Shown here one piece after another: positions 1 to 8,298 of a DNA stretch of 64,000 nt. This DNA comes from DATFVA01 sp963839165. Its GTDB lineage: Bacteria; Bacteroidota; Ignavibacteria; Ignavibacteriales; Ignavibacteriaceae. The DNA is taken from NCBI GenBank assembly GCA_963839165.1, contig CAWIUG010000036.1, positions 62,001 through 126,000 on the forward strand, read 5' to 3'. Under the pieces are notes generated by a model that made no database searches, had not been told where the DNA came from, and saw only the letters and a program-made list of their open reading frames with translations. Positions within the stretch are counted from its first letter, which is position 1. Every line of letters starts with the position of its first letter. The position numbers were made by a program, and so were the translations under genes.

Positions 1-1112
1 TTTTACCACAGAGGGAGCAAAGTTTGTTTTCGGAAATCTTGGCGTTTCTCCGGGTCAGAACGGAAGTCTTGGTATTTTCTTTGCTTTTCAGGTTTTCCGA
101 CTATTATTTTCTTTGCAAGTCTTAATGTCAATCTTATATTATCTTGGAATAATGCAGCGTATTGTGCAGGGAATGGCATGGGTAATGGCTAAAGTTATGG
201 GAACAAGCGGGGCTGAATCATTTCCTGTACTGCAAATATTTTTGTTGGACAGACAGAAGCTCCGCTTATGATCAAGCCATTTATAAAAGGAATGACGCAA
301 AGTGAGATCCTGACAATTATGGTAGGTGGCATGGCAACGATTGCCGGCGGCGTGATGGCTGCTTATATCCAGATTCTGGGTAATTCCTATGCTAAGACAC
401 TGGGAATTCCTCTTCATCAGGCACAGCCAGCTTTTCGCCACCCATTTACTTAGGGCAAGTGTAATGGCTGCTCCCGCCGCACTTGTTATCTCGAAAATTA
501 TATTTCCCGAAACTACAGAGCCGGAAACAAAGGGACTGTGAAAGTTAAGATTGAAAAGAACGCTTCAAACGTTGTTGAGGCTGCGGCAAACGGTGCATCC
601 GAGGGATTGATCCTTGCACTTAATGTTGGCGCAATGCTTATTGCATTTATTGCATTTATCGCTCTGATTAACTACCTGCTCCAGGGACTTGGCGATGTAA
701 TGGGCTGGAACCAGTCGTTGAAGGAGATGTATGGAAAACCCCTAAATTTTCAATTAATACTCGGCTGGGTACTGCAGTTTATTTGCTTTCGGTATCGGGG
801 TACCCTGGCACGATGCACTGAGTTTCGGAAGTCTCCTTGGAACCAAGAGTAGTTTTAAATGAATTTGTTGCCTATCTTGATCTTGGAAGCCTAATAGAAA
901 CCAAACAGCTCCTGGATCCAAAAACAATTCTGATGGCTACATATGCATTATGCGGTTTTGCTAACTTCAGCTCGATAGCGATCCAGATCGGAGGATTGAG
1001 TCCTTTGGCTCCGACACGAAAACCTGACATTGCTTCGCTTGGATTAAAAGCTGTACTCGGTGGTTCACTGGCTACGCTTATGACGGCTACACTGGCTGGT
1101 ATATTATTTTAA
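1..1112 (+). pseudogene. nupC: NupC-type nucleoside transporter, 5'-truncated and frame-disrupted
   Basis: Concentrative nucleoside transporter (CNT family), an inner-membrane symporter importing nucleosides. The 5' end lies outside the window. Family sequence is readable only by changing frame about six times: GTSGAES near 200, MVGGMATIAGGVMAAYIQ at 320-375, ASEGLILALNVGAM near 600, and the CNT signature GFANFSSIAIQIGG then SPLAPTRK at 955-1020. The breaks are single-base indels, some in compensating pairs (a lost base near 97 and a gained one near 125), while the protein between them is undamaged. That fits sequencing error better than old decay. The gene ends 3 bp before the purine nucleoside phosphorylase start, so the pair should import and then cleave purine nucleosides. 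Confidence 0.85.
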
Positions 1113-1115
1113 TTT

Positions 1116-1937
1116 ATGCTTGATATCGATTTCAAATACAAAGATTTAATTTCTCACCTTGGGAAAATTAAACCCATCGATCCTGAAATTGCCATTATAC
1201 TGGGAAGCGGCTTGGGAGGATTTGCAAACAGTGTTGAGTTGGAACTCACGGTCTCGACTTCTGAACTCCCTGCATACCCCCCGTCGACCATCAAAGGGCA
1301 CGAGGGTAAAATTCATTTCGCTCACTTTGCCGGAAAAAAACTTCTTCTGTTCCAGGGACGAATTCATTTTTACGAGGGTTATCATCTATCCGAATGCATA
1401 CTTCCTGCATATCTATCCAAACAGTTTGGAGTTAAGTACCTGATCGCAACAAATGCCGCGGGCGGAGTAAATTATGCTTATACCCCCGGTGATCTGATGC
1501 TTACCAGTTCTTTTTTAGGAATTAATCTTAAGAAAGAAATGACCGAATTGCTGGGAATTTCCGGGATAAATGCAAAAAACAGTTTTCTGCGGTTCCCGTC
1601 TCCTGAATTGAATGAAATAATCAGGAAGGCTGCTGATAAGGAAAACATCCCTTTAAGAGAAGGTGTATACTGGTACAATAAAGGTCCTGTTTACGAGACC
1701 CCCGCTGAAATAAACATGATAAGGAATTTCGGAGGCGATGCGGTAGGTATGTCGACAATTCCTGAAGTCTACTATGCGGCAGGTTCCGGCATTAAATGCT
1801 CCTCGATCTCCTGTATAACTAATTATGCAGCGGGAATTTCCGACAGAAAATTATCTCATGAGGAAGTTACTGAAACCGCCAAAAGAGTAGAAGCAAAATT
1901 TGAAAGGTTAATAAAGGCGGTTCTCAGGGAGCATTGA
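1116..1937 (+). CDS. punA: Purine nucleoside phosphorylase (trimeric, PunA type)
   Basis: Cytosolic phosphorylase that cleaves inosine/guanosine-type nucleosides with phosphate to base plus ribose 1-phosphate, in purine salvage. The 273-residue length is normal for the trimeric family. Visible motifs are GSGLGG at residues 30-35, a GHEGK loop, GRIHFYEGY (phosphate-binding histidine region), ATNAAGGVN, KGPVYETPAEI, GMSTIPE and the C-terminal CITNYAAGIS. The start lies 3 bp after the nupC stop, which implies translational coupling and a joint salvage role. Inosine/guanosine preference is known for the family and not read directly from this sequence. Confidence 0.92.
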   Translation: MLDIDFKYKDLISHLGKIKPIDPEIAIILGSGLGGFANSVELELTVSTSELPAYPPSTIKGHEGKIHFAHFAGKKLLLFQGRIHFYEGYHLSECILPAYLSKQFGVKYLIATNAAGGVNYAYTPGDLMLTSSFLGINLKKEMTELLGISGINAKNSFLRFPSPELNEIIRKAADKENIPLREGVYWYNKGPVYETPAEINMIRNFGGDAVGMSTIPEVYYAAGSGIKCSSISCITNYAAGISDRKLSHEEVTETAKRVEAKFERLIKAVLREH

Positions 1938-1995
1938 GGGCATATTTTCTACCTGCAATATGGGAGATATTATTACTTACCACCCTTAATATTTA

Positions 1996-2024
1996 TTGAC
2001 TTTCTTACCCTTATAAGGTAATTT
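1996..2024 (+). promoter_or_regulatory. Candidate sigma-70-type promoter for secDF
   Basis: TTGACT at 1996-2001 and TAATTT at 2019-2024 are separated by exactly 17 bp, about 45 bp before the secD start. The spacing and -35 match are good and the -10 is fair. It is a sequence match only; the group's real promoter consensus may differ. Confidence 0.35.
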
Positions 2025-2070
2025 TAACTCTTAATTATTTTTTTCAACTCATTCAGAAACATAGCTTAAT

Positions 2071-4020
2071 ATGAAAGAATTCAGATTCAAAATAATCATA
2101 ATTCTGGGCGTAATTGCACTCTGTCTATACCTTCTATATCCCACTTACGTTGATTATCAGAATACAAAAGTAATTAACAAGGCCCTCGATCAGAGGAAAC
2201 AGGAATTGAGACAAAACAATCCCGGAATGACCACAAGCCAGATTGATCTCAGACTTGCTGCAATGGAAGACAGTATTAAAAATGCTAACCCGTCTTATGT
2301 TGAAGCACGCCAGAAGAGAATTAAGCTGGGACTGGATCTTCAGGGAGGTATGCGTGTGGTTCTGGAGGTAAATACCGCAAAGCTGCTCGAGAAACTGGCA
2401 AAGAATCCTGATGATACTTTCAGAGCAGTAATGAAAGATGCCGAAAAAGAAGCCGCAACTACCGATGAATCAGTAGTTGATATCATGGGCAGAACGTTTC
2501 AGCAGAAGGGCATACGATTAAGCAGGTATTTCGGAAATATACGCCAGGATGACGCAACGATTCTGGGTGATCTGAAAAAAGACGCGGATGACGCGGTTAC
2601 CCGTGCAATAGAAATTATCAGGAACAGGGTTGACCAATACGGTGTTTCTGAACCTTCGATCCAGAGACAGGGCTCAAGGAGAATAATAGTTGAGCTTCCG
2701 GGTGTTGCCCGTGAAGAAGAAGCTAAGCAGCTGCTGCAGGGAACTGCACTGCTTGAATTCAGACTCCTTAAAGACCCTGAACTGACTTTCTCAATTATGC
2801 AGAAGATTGATAAGGTTCTTGCCGGAAAACCTCTTGAAGACAGTACTTCAGTTGATACAACCAAAGCTGAAACTACCGCCTCAACAAAGGATACATCTGC
2901 TGCAGATACTGGTATTGCCGCTAATGATACTTCCAAGAAACAATTATCAGAAGAAGAATTTGCAAAAGAACACCCGTTTTTCTCTATCGCAATGATTGAC
3001 CCTCAGGGCAGGTCGGCAGACGCATATGTAAAAGCAGATGAGCGGAACAAGCTTGAACTGATACTGAATAGACCCGATGTACAGAAAGTAATTCCCGATA
3101 ACGTTGAATTTTTATTTTCCGCAAAGCCTATAACCTACCAGGATGGCAAGGCAATCTACCAGCTTTATTGTGTAAATAAAAAACCCGAACTTACAGGCGG
3201 TGTAATCACTGACGCACAGTCAACTATCGATCCTAATACCTCTCAGCCGGTTGTTAATATGGAGATGAATTCTGAAGGTGCCGCTGAATGGGCAAGGATA
3301 ACCGGTGCCAATGTTAATCACCGTATCGCTATTATACTTGATGGACTCGTATACTCCGCACCAAATGTTAAAACAAAGATTACAGGCGGTAGATCGCAGA
3401 TTGAAGGTGTTGGAAATCTTGACGAAGCCAAGCTCCTTGAGATCGTGCTGAAAGCCGGTGCACTCCCCGCTCCTGTTGATATTATTGAGGAAAGGTCAGT
3501 AGGACCATCACTCGGTCAGGACTCTATCAGCAAAGGATTTAACTCCGCATTGATAGGCTACATTATAGTCGGCCTCTTTATGATTATCTATTATCAGAAA
3601 GCGGGTACAGTTGCTGCAGCCTCTCTTGTTTTTACAGTACTATTTATCCTTGGTATACTTGCCGGATTTAACGCAACGCTTACCCTGCCCGGTATAGCCG
3701 GTATAATTCTGACTATAGGAATGGCGGTGGATGCAAACGTGCTTATTTATGAGAGGATCAGGGAGGAACTCGGGACGGGTAAGACTATTAAAGCTTCCGT
3801 CGACAGCGGTTTCTCAAAAGCATATTCGGCTATTATCGATTCAAATATTACAACCTTTATAACAGGTATTATACTCTATCAGTTTGGTACCGGTCCTGTC
3901 CAGGGATTCGCTCTGACACTTATGATTGGTATAGCAGCAAGTATGTTCAGCGCCCTTGTTATAGCACGATTGATATTTGACTTCATGGTTGCCAAAGGGC
4001 AGAAAATTACAATTGGTTAA
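2071..4020 (+). CDS. secD: Protein translocase subunit SecD
   Basis: Inner-membrane subunit of the SecDF complex, which uses the proton gradient to help pull preproteins across the membrane after SecA/SecYEG. The 649-residue protein has an N-terminal membrane helix (about 8-25), LGLDLQGG at 86-93, a periplasmic P1 region including NRVDQYGVSEP and the conserved SEGAAEW segment, and a C-terminal block of membrane helices (about 485-640) that starts after RSVGPSLGQDSI. A low-complexity Thr/Ser/Asp-rich insert at about 255-290 is probably lineage-specific. The gene is followed 34 bp later by secF on the same strand, the usual pair. Confidence 0.96.
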   Translation: MKEFRFKIIIILGVIALCLYLLYPTYVDYQNTKVINKALDQRKQELRQNNPGMTTSQIDLRLAAMEDSIKNANPSYVEARQKRIKLGLDLQGGMRVVLEVNTAKLLEKLAKNPDDTFRAVMKDAEKEAATTDESVVDIMGRTFQQKGIRLSRYFGNIRQDDATILGDLKKDADDAVTRAIEIIRNRVDQYGVSEPSIQRQGSRRIIVELPGVAREEEAKQLLQGTALLEFRLLKDPELTFSIMQKIDKVLAGKPLEDSTSVDTTKAETTASTKDTSAADTGIAANDTSKKQLSEEEFAKEHPFFSIAMIDPQGRSADAYVKADERNKLELILNRPDVQKVIPDNVEFLFSAKPITYQDGKAIYQLYCVNKKPELTGGVITDAQSTIDPNTSQPVVNMEMNSEGAAEWARITGANVNHRIAIILDGLVYSAPNVKTKITGGRSQIEGVGNLDEAKLLEIVLKAGALPAPVDIIEERSVGPSLGQDSISKGFNSALIGYIIVGLFMIIYYQKAGTVAAASLVFTVLFILGILAGFNATLTLPGIAGIILTIGMAVDANVLIYERIREELGTGKTIKASVDSGFSKAYSAIIDSNITTFITGIILYQFGTGPVQGFALTLMIGIAASMFSALVIARLIFDFMVAKGQKITIG

Positions 4021-4054
4021 TTCAATTTTACTCTTTTAAGGAGCTAATTTATAA

Positions 4055-5194
4055 ATGCGAATATTTGAAAATCTTCACGTAGATTATTTAAGCAAAAGAA
4101 AACTGTTCTATATAGTTTCAACTTCACTTTTCCTGCTCGGACTGATAAATGTAATATTCAGAGGATTAGTATTTGGAATAGATTTCAAGGGAGGAACTGA
4201 AATCGTTCTGCAGTTCGATAATCCAATTGAGATATCTCAGGTCAGACAGTATGTTGATAAAATCGGCCTTGGCACCGTTGAACTTAAAACTTTCGGCAGC
4301 CAGACAGGAGTATTGATAAGAACAGAATTACAGAACATACCTTCTAATATTTTCCCGCGTGTGGTTAATAATATAAATAATGAGATCCATAGCATATACA
4401 CCGGGTTACCTATAAATATTGTTGATTCAACCGCAAATTCAGTTACTTATGAATTCGCCAATGCCGACACTGCCAATATCTTAACGGATAAACTTTTCAG
4501 TGCAGGCTTCCAGACAAGTAAGGTTTCTGAAGAACCCGATAATAAAAGAATGATTGTTAGTGTGGGAATAGCCGACTGGATCAAGGAAAACCTGAAAGAG
4601 AAGATTACAAACAATGGGTTTAAAGTTATAAAAGAGGATCACGTAGGTCCAAAAGTAGGTAATGAACTTAAACAGGATGCTGTTATTGCTGTTGCGCTGT
4701 CACTACTTGCTATTCTCATCTACCTGGCATTCAGGTTTAAATTCATATTCGCTTTCGGTGCAGTTCTGGCATTGTTCCACGATGTACTTATAACCCTGGG
4801 CTTTTACTCAATCTTATATAATGTAATTCCGGGACTAAACCTCGAAATTGACCTGACTGTGGTTGCGGCGTTTCTTACTCTTGTTGGATACTCGATCAAT
4901 GATACGGTTATCGTGTTCGACAGGGTGAGAGAAAACCTGAAGATCCATAAGACAATGCCTCTTAAAGATGTAATCAATATGAGCGTTAACAGAACCATGA
5001 GCAGAACAATACTTACCGGAGGTACAACCCTTTTAACTGTTCTCGTTCTTCTGCTTTTCGGTGGTGAAGTATTGAGAGCTTTTGCATTTACACTCTTCTT
5101 CGGAATTATAATAGGAACCTATTCTTCAATATTCGTTGCCAGTGCGCTGGTACTTGAATATGCTAACCGGAGTAAGAGAAAAGTTCAGTTCTAA
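4055..5194 (+). CDS. secF: Protein translocase subunit SecF
   Basis: Partner of SecD in the accessory translocase. The 379-residue protein has a first membrane helix, FGIDFKGGTEI at about 40-50 (the SecF form of the D-x-x-GG motif), VGPKVGNELKQDA before the second helix, and the VVAAFLTLVGYSINDTVIVFDR segment region typical of RND-family SecF. AAGGAG lies about 11 bp before the ATG, a stronger ribosome site than most genes here. The gene ends just before a long perfect hairpin, which probably closes the secD-secF transcript. Confidence 0.96.
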   Translation: MRIFENLHVDYLSKRKLFYIVSTSLFLLGLINVIFRGLVFGIDFKGGTEIVLQFDNPIEISQVRQYVDKIGLGTVELKTFGSQTGVLIRTELQNIPSNIFPRVVNNINNEIHSIYTGLPINIVDSTANSVTYEFANADTANILTDKLFSAGFQTSKVSEEPDNKRMIVSVGIADWIKENLKEKITNNGFKVIKEDHVGPKVGNELKQDAVIAVALSLLAILIYLAFRFKFIFAFGAVLALFHDVLITLGFYSILYNVIPGLNLEIDLTVVAAFLTLVGYSINDTVIVFDRVRENLKIHKTMPLKDVINMSVNRTMSRTILTGGTTLLTVLVLLLFGGEVLRAFAFTLFFGIIIGTYSSIFVASALVLEYANRSKRKVQF

Positions 5195-5212
5195 TAGCTG
5201 AATAAAAAAATT

Positions 5213-5285
5213 AAAGAGGCTGTCTCTAAAGCCAGGATCAGATTCCGATAGAGATTCGGAATGACAGTTTAGAGACAGCCTCTTT
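5213..5285 (+). terminator. Long hairpin after secF, GAGGCTGTCTC repeat family
   Basis: Arms at 5213-5230 and 5268-5285 are perfectly complementary over 18 bp, and the loop contains a second small hairpin (ATTCCGA / TCGGAAT). A T-containing tail follows on the plus strand and an A-run precedes it, so it may terminate in both directions. The core GAGGCTGTCTC recurs in another hairpin at 59743-59799, so this is a repeated element as well as a probable secDF terminator. Confidence 0.75.
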
Positions 5286-5328
5286 TGTTTGATTTCCCCC
5301 AACTATACTTCACTGTTTAATTTCATTA

Positions 5329-5440
5329 TATGTGTAATGTCATTACGACCCTCCTGCCGGCAGGCTGGCGATGGGAGAAATTACATCTCTTTCCCATAAT
5401 ACGAAACACAGCCAAGGCTGGGGAAGGTAATGTACCATAC
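5329..5440. repeat. Degenerate palindromic intergenic repeat
   Basis: The stretch holds ATGTCATTACGA, a perfect 12-bp palindrome CCTGCCGGCAGG at 5353-5364, and a closing AATTACAT. It resembles the widespread GTCATTGCGA...GCAATCT class of small intergenic repeats in degraded form. An ORF runs through it by chance and shows no protein-like features. Confidence 0.4.
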
Positions 5441-5523
5441 ATAAAAGCTTATCCGGGAAGATCATCATGTTTTCCATCTATAATTTCCCTGAAGCTTCTG
5501 ATCGTATCCTCAGGAAGCTGATT
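5417..5523 (-). pseudogene. Probable remnant of ATP synthase beta subunit C-terminus
   Basis: On the minus strand, 5520 down to 5417 reads LPEDTIRSFREIIDGKHDDLPG, a stop, then AFMYGT. This closely follows the C-terminal end of F1 beta subunits (pattern DTI..F..I..GK.DDLPE.AFYMVGT) with one stop and small changes. The upstream 5' part of such a gene is absent, so it appears to be a short orphan fragment, perhaps brought in or left behind by recombination at the neighbouring repeats. Identification is by eye on about 30 residues. Confidence 0.45.
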
Positions 5524-5575
5524 AGCAGTGGGTTTAAAATGACCGCTTCAGAGCCTTCGGTTGGTAAATCCATAT

Positions 5576-6430
5576 TTAATCCAGCAGTCTTTTGATTTTT
5601 TCAATTGTCAGGGGGGCGCTTCCCTCGAAATGATTATTTACATTCACATAAACATCGATCTCTTTTTCAGAAAAATAATTTATTATTGGTGAAAGAGCGG
5701 CAAGGCTCTCGTCTTTCGGCATCACAATTTTTGACCAGTCCTTTCCTGTCAGTTCCTCTATTTTGTTCCTGTCCGGTCCATGCAGCCTGATAATTACAGG
5801 AGCTCCGATTTGTTCAAAGTGTTTATTAAATACATCAATAACAGGCGGCATAAAATATCCCTGCAGAAGTACGTGAGAAGATTTACTTCGGGTTATGAAA
5901 TCAAAATAATTTTTATTGATGTAATTAGGATTTCTTATTTCAAACGCACAGGGATAAGTCTTGTCGACCGTTTCATAGAAAGCTTCCAGCCTGTCGATAA
6001 ATTCAGACTGTGAGCTCATCTTCTGCTTATTAAGGTACTCGAACTGGAACATAAGCGCGCCTACTTTTGAGGACATCGGCTGAAGTGCTGTGAGGAACTG
6101 ATGGAATAAATCAGGACTTAAAAAGTAAGGATTTTTCTTCAGCCCTTTTATGCTTTTTGAAGGATAATAGTGGGTTAAGGTTATTGAATTGGGAACTTTA
6201 ATTGTGAACTTAAAATCATCGGGAACAGATTTATTATAATCATTTACAGTTGGTTCCTCAGGAAGTCTCACGATATCATCAAAAAGGCTCCAGAACCACT
6301 GATCAATTTCAACAGTATTATATCTGGAGCTATATTCTTCTAGATAATTTATCTTCGACTTTGAAGAATAAACTATCCCTTTCCATGAATCATACTTCCA
6401 GGAACAGGTGCCTATCCTAAGAGCAGCCAT
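5576..6430 (-). CDS. DUF72 family protein (YecE-like)
   Basis: Member of the DUF72/YecE family, TIM-barrel-like proteins whose reaction is not established. The 284-residue length fits the family. The N-terminus RIGTCSWKYDSWKG and the following NTVEIDQWFW (family pattern Y.....N.VEi...FY) are diagnostic; further on, FKFTIKVPNSIT, ALMFQFEY, CAFEIRNPNY and YVNVNNHFEGSAP match the family order. It stands alone, with the repeat region downstream and a 250-bp non-coding gap upstream in which I see nothing. Confidence 0.85.
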   Translation of the reverse strand: MAALRIGTCSWKYDSWKGIVYSSKSKINYLEEYSSRYNTVEIDQWFWSLFDDIVRLPEEPTVNDYNKSVPDDFKFTIKVPNSITLTHYYPSKSIKGLKKNPYFLSPDLFHQFLTALQPMSSKVGALMFQFEYLNKQKMSSQSEFIDRLEAFYETVDKTYPCAFEIRNPNYINKNYFDFITRSKSSHVLLQGYFMPPVIDVFNKHFEQIGAPVIIRLHGPDRNKIEELTGKDWSKIVMPKDESLAALSPIINYFSEKEIDVYVNVNNHFEGSAPLTIEKIKRLLD

Positions 6431-6684
6431 TAAAAATCAGTTATTTGTTTTATGAGAATTAAAGAAAAAAATCAGAGAGAGGCAAATACCGGAAGGATTA
6501 TAGCTCTTAACAGTAATATCGCGCAAATTAAATTTCTTGCCAGTTTAACGTGAAAGATTTAACTTTAGTTACGCATAAATGCCAGGATAACCGGGGTTAC
6601 CGTAAATAGAGAAAAATTGGAAGAGACCTGGTTCTATCGGATGATGTCTAAATATTATTTCGGCAGAACAAAATAAATTGATAT

Positions 6685-8292
6685 ATGAAACTATCGGCGC
6701 AGGTCTTTTTTGTAATCTTCATATCCATCTCCACCCTCCTTCCGCAAACGTGGAAGAGCAATGAGAAGACAGCAAAGTCTTTTTCAAATTTAACACCCGT
6801 TATCTACATCCCGGGTATTATGGCCTCACCACTATATGATGATGTCGACGACAATAACAAGCTCATCAGTGACGAAAAGGCCTGGGTTGGCATAAAACTT
6901 CCCAGCTTATGGTTAAATGCCAATGGAATTGATCCCGCAGGCAACTATAATATTAAAGTATCCCCATTAAGAAGAGATTCCGCTAATACTCTCCGCGATG
7001 AACTTGATCATATGCCGATGGATCTGTTCAAAGGTTTTTTTGACAACCTGGAATCAATCGGCTATAAACTTGATGACTATGATGATGACCATGATGAGGG
7101 GGAGAATCTGTTTTGTTTCTCTTACGACTGGAGAAAATTTAATACATACAATGCTCAGCTGCTATCTTATTTCATTGACAGTGTTTTAAGCTGGACAGGG
7201 GCTGTCAATGTTAATCTTGTCGCTCACAGTATGGGCGGCATTGTTTCAAAAACGTGTATTAAACTCTTTGAGAGGTCAAGGATTAAGAACATTGTTTTTA
7301 TAGGAACACCCCATCTGGGTGCCCCCGAAATGATGACGGTGATGCTTAAAGGAAAACTTTTCGAGTGGCTTCACTACATAATAGAAGAACCCATCGTAAG
7401 GTCGCTTTCGCGCAATTTACCATCCTGTTATGAGCTATATCCTTCAGCCGGCTATTTTAACACCGACCTTACTAATGGCATTTCGACTGACGCGGATGTT
7501 TACTCCGAGACATTTCAATTGCCGGGCGGGAGTTATGCAGGTTACTCCCAAATGGTAAATTACCTTAAGGATTATAGTTCAAGCCTTGGTGAAAATCTTA
7601 ATGATGCTCTGATTGATAGTTCCGAAGCATTCAAAGAATATATTGATACAGTTGATTTTGGAGAAATTGAGATCTTTAACGTAGTAGGCTATAATCAATG
7701 GACAATAGGAAACAACAGAGTTATAGTAGGACCACCTCCTCTCAACTGGATCTCAATCGAAGAATCAAGAAATATAAATGGTGATTACACCGTACCTGTC
7801 AGGAGTGCAGAATTAATTAATAATGCAGTAGCCGAACACACGTATTACGTTTCCGGCATAGAACACTGCGATATGCCGGCCAGTCAGCCTGTCAAAGAAA
7901 TTCTCTCAGGTATATTTGGCGATCCCTCTGTCACTTACTTTCCACAGTATGTATCCCCACCGTCAAGCTACAGGACCCCTGCGAGTGGAATAGAGGATGA
8001 AGTCGGGGAAGCGGGTTCTTTTTATCTTTCGCAGAACTATCCAAATCCTTTCAATCCATCAACGCAGATTAACTTCAGCCTGACCAAGGATTCAAATGTA
8101 GAACTAAAAATATTCGATATCCTGGGGAGAGAAATCGCGGTCCTCATAAACAGACCTATGAGTTCCGGGGCACACAGCATAACATTTAACGCTCCGGGAT
8201 TAACCAGCGGAGTTTATATATATAAGATAGAGGTTCGGGGATCTGACGGTATGGAATTCAACTCAGTCAGGAAAATGATTTTTTTGAAGTAA
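6685..8292 (+). CDS. Secreted LCAT-like lipase/acyltransferase with T9SS sorting domain
   Basis: Predicted exported alpha/beta-hydrolase of the lecithin:cholesterol acyltransferase-like group. Residues 1-20 form a signal peptide. VIYIPGIMASPLYD near 39-52 is the oxyanion-side motif, VAHSMGG carries the nucleophile Ser182, and FIGTPHLGAPEM follows as in lipases. The acid and histidine are probably in the segments near VPVRSAEL and GIEHCDMP. The C-terminal 85 residues (LSQNYPNPFNPST ... SVRKMIFLK) are a type A T9SS sorting domain, so the enzyme should be secreted or surface-attached. Substrate (a lipid or ester) is inferred from the fold only. Confidence 0.82.
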   Translation: MKLSAQVFFVIFISISTLLPQTWKSNEKTAKSFSNLTPVIYIPGIMASPLYDDVDDNNKLISDEKAWVGIKLPSLWLNANGIDPAGNYNIKVSPLRRDSANTLRDELDHMPMDLFKGFFDNLESIGYKLDDYDDDHDEGENLFCFSYDWRKFNTYNAQLLSYFIDSVLSWTGAVNVNLVAHSMGGIVSKTCIKLFERSRIKNIVFIGTPHLGAPEMMTVMLKGKLFEWLHYIIEEPIVRSLSRNLPSCYELYPSAGYFNTDLTNGISTDADVYSETFQLPGGSYAGYSQMVNYLKDYSSSLGENLNDALIDSSEAFKEYIDTVDFGEIEIFNVVGYNQWTIGNNRVIVGPPPLNWISIEESRNINGDYTVPVRSAELINNAVAEHTYYVSGIEHCDMPASQPVKEILSGIFGDPSVTYFPQYVSPPSSYRTPASGIEDEVGEAGSFYLSQNYPNPFNPSTQINFSLTKDSNVELKIFDILGREIAVLINRPMSSGAHSITFNAPGLTSGVYIYKIEVRGSDGMEFNSVRKMIFLK

Positions 8293-8298
8293 TGAGGA

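Noticed and set aside
5330..5521. 63-codon plus-strand ORF
   Set aside because: It runs through a palindromic repeat and an antisense gene remnant, has no ribosome site and no protein-like pattern.
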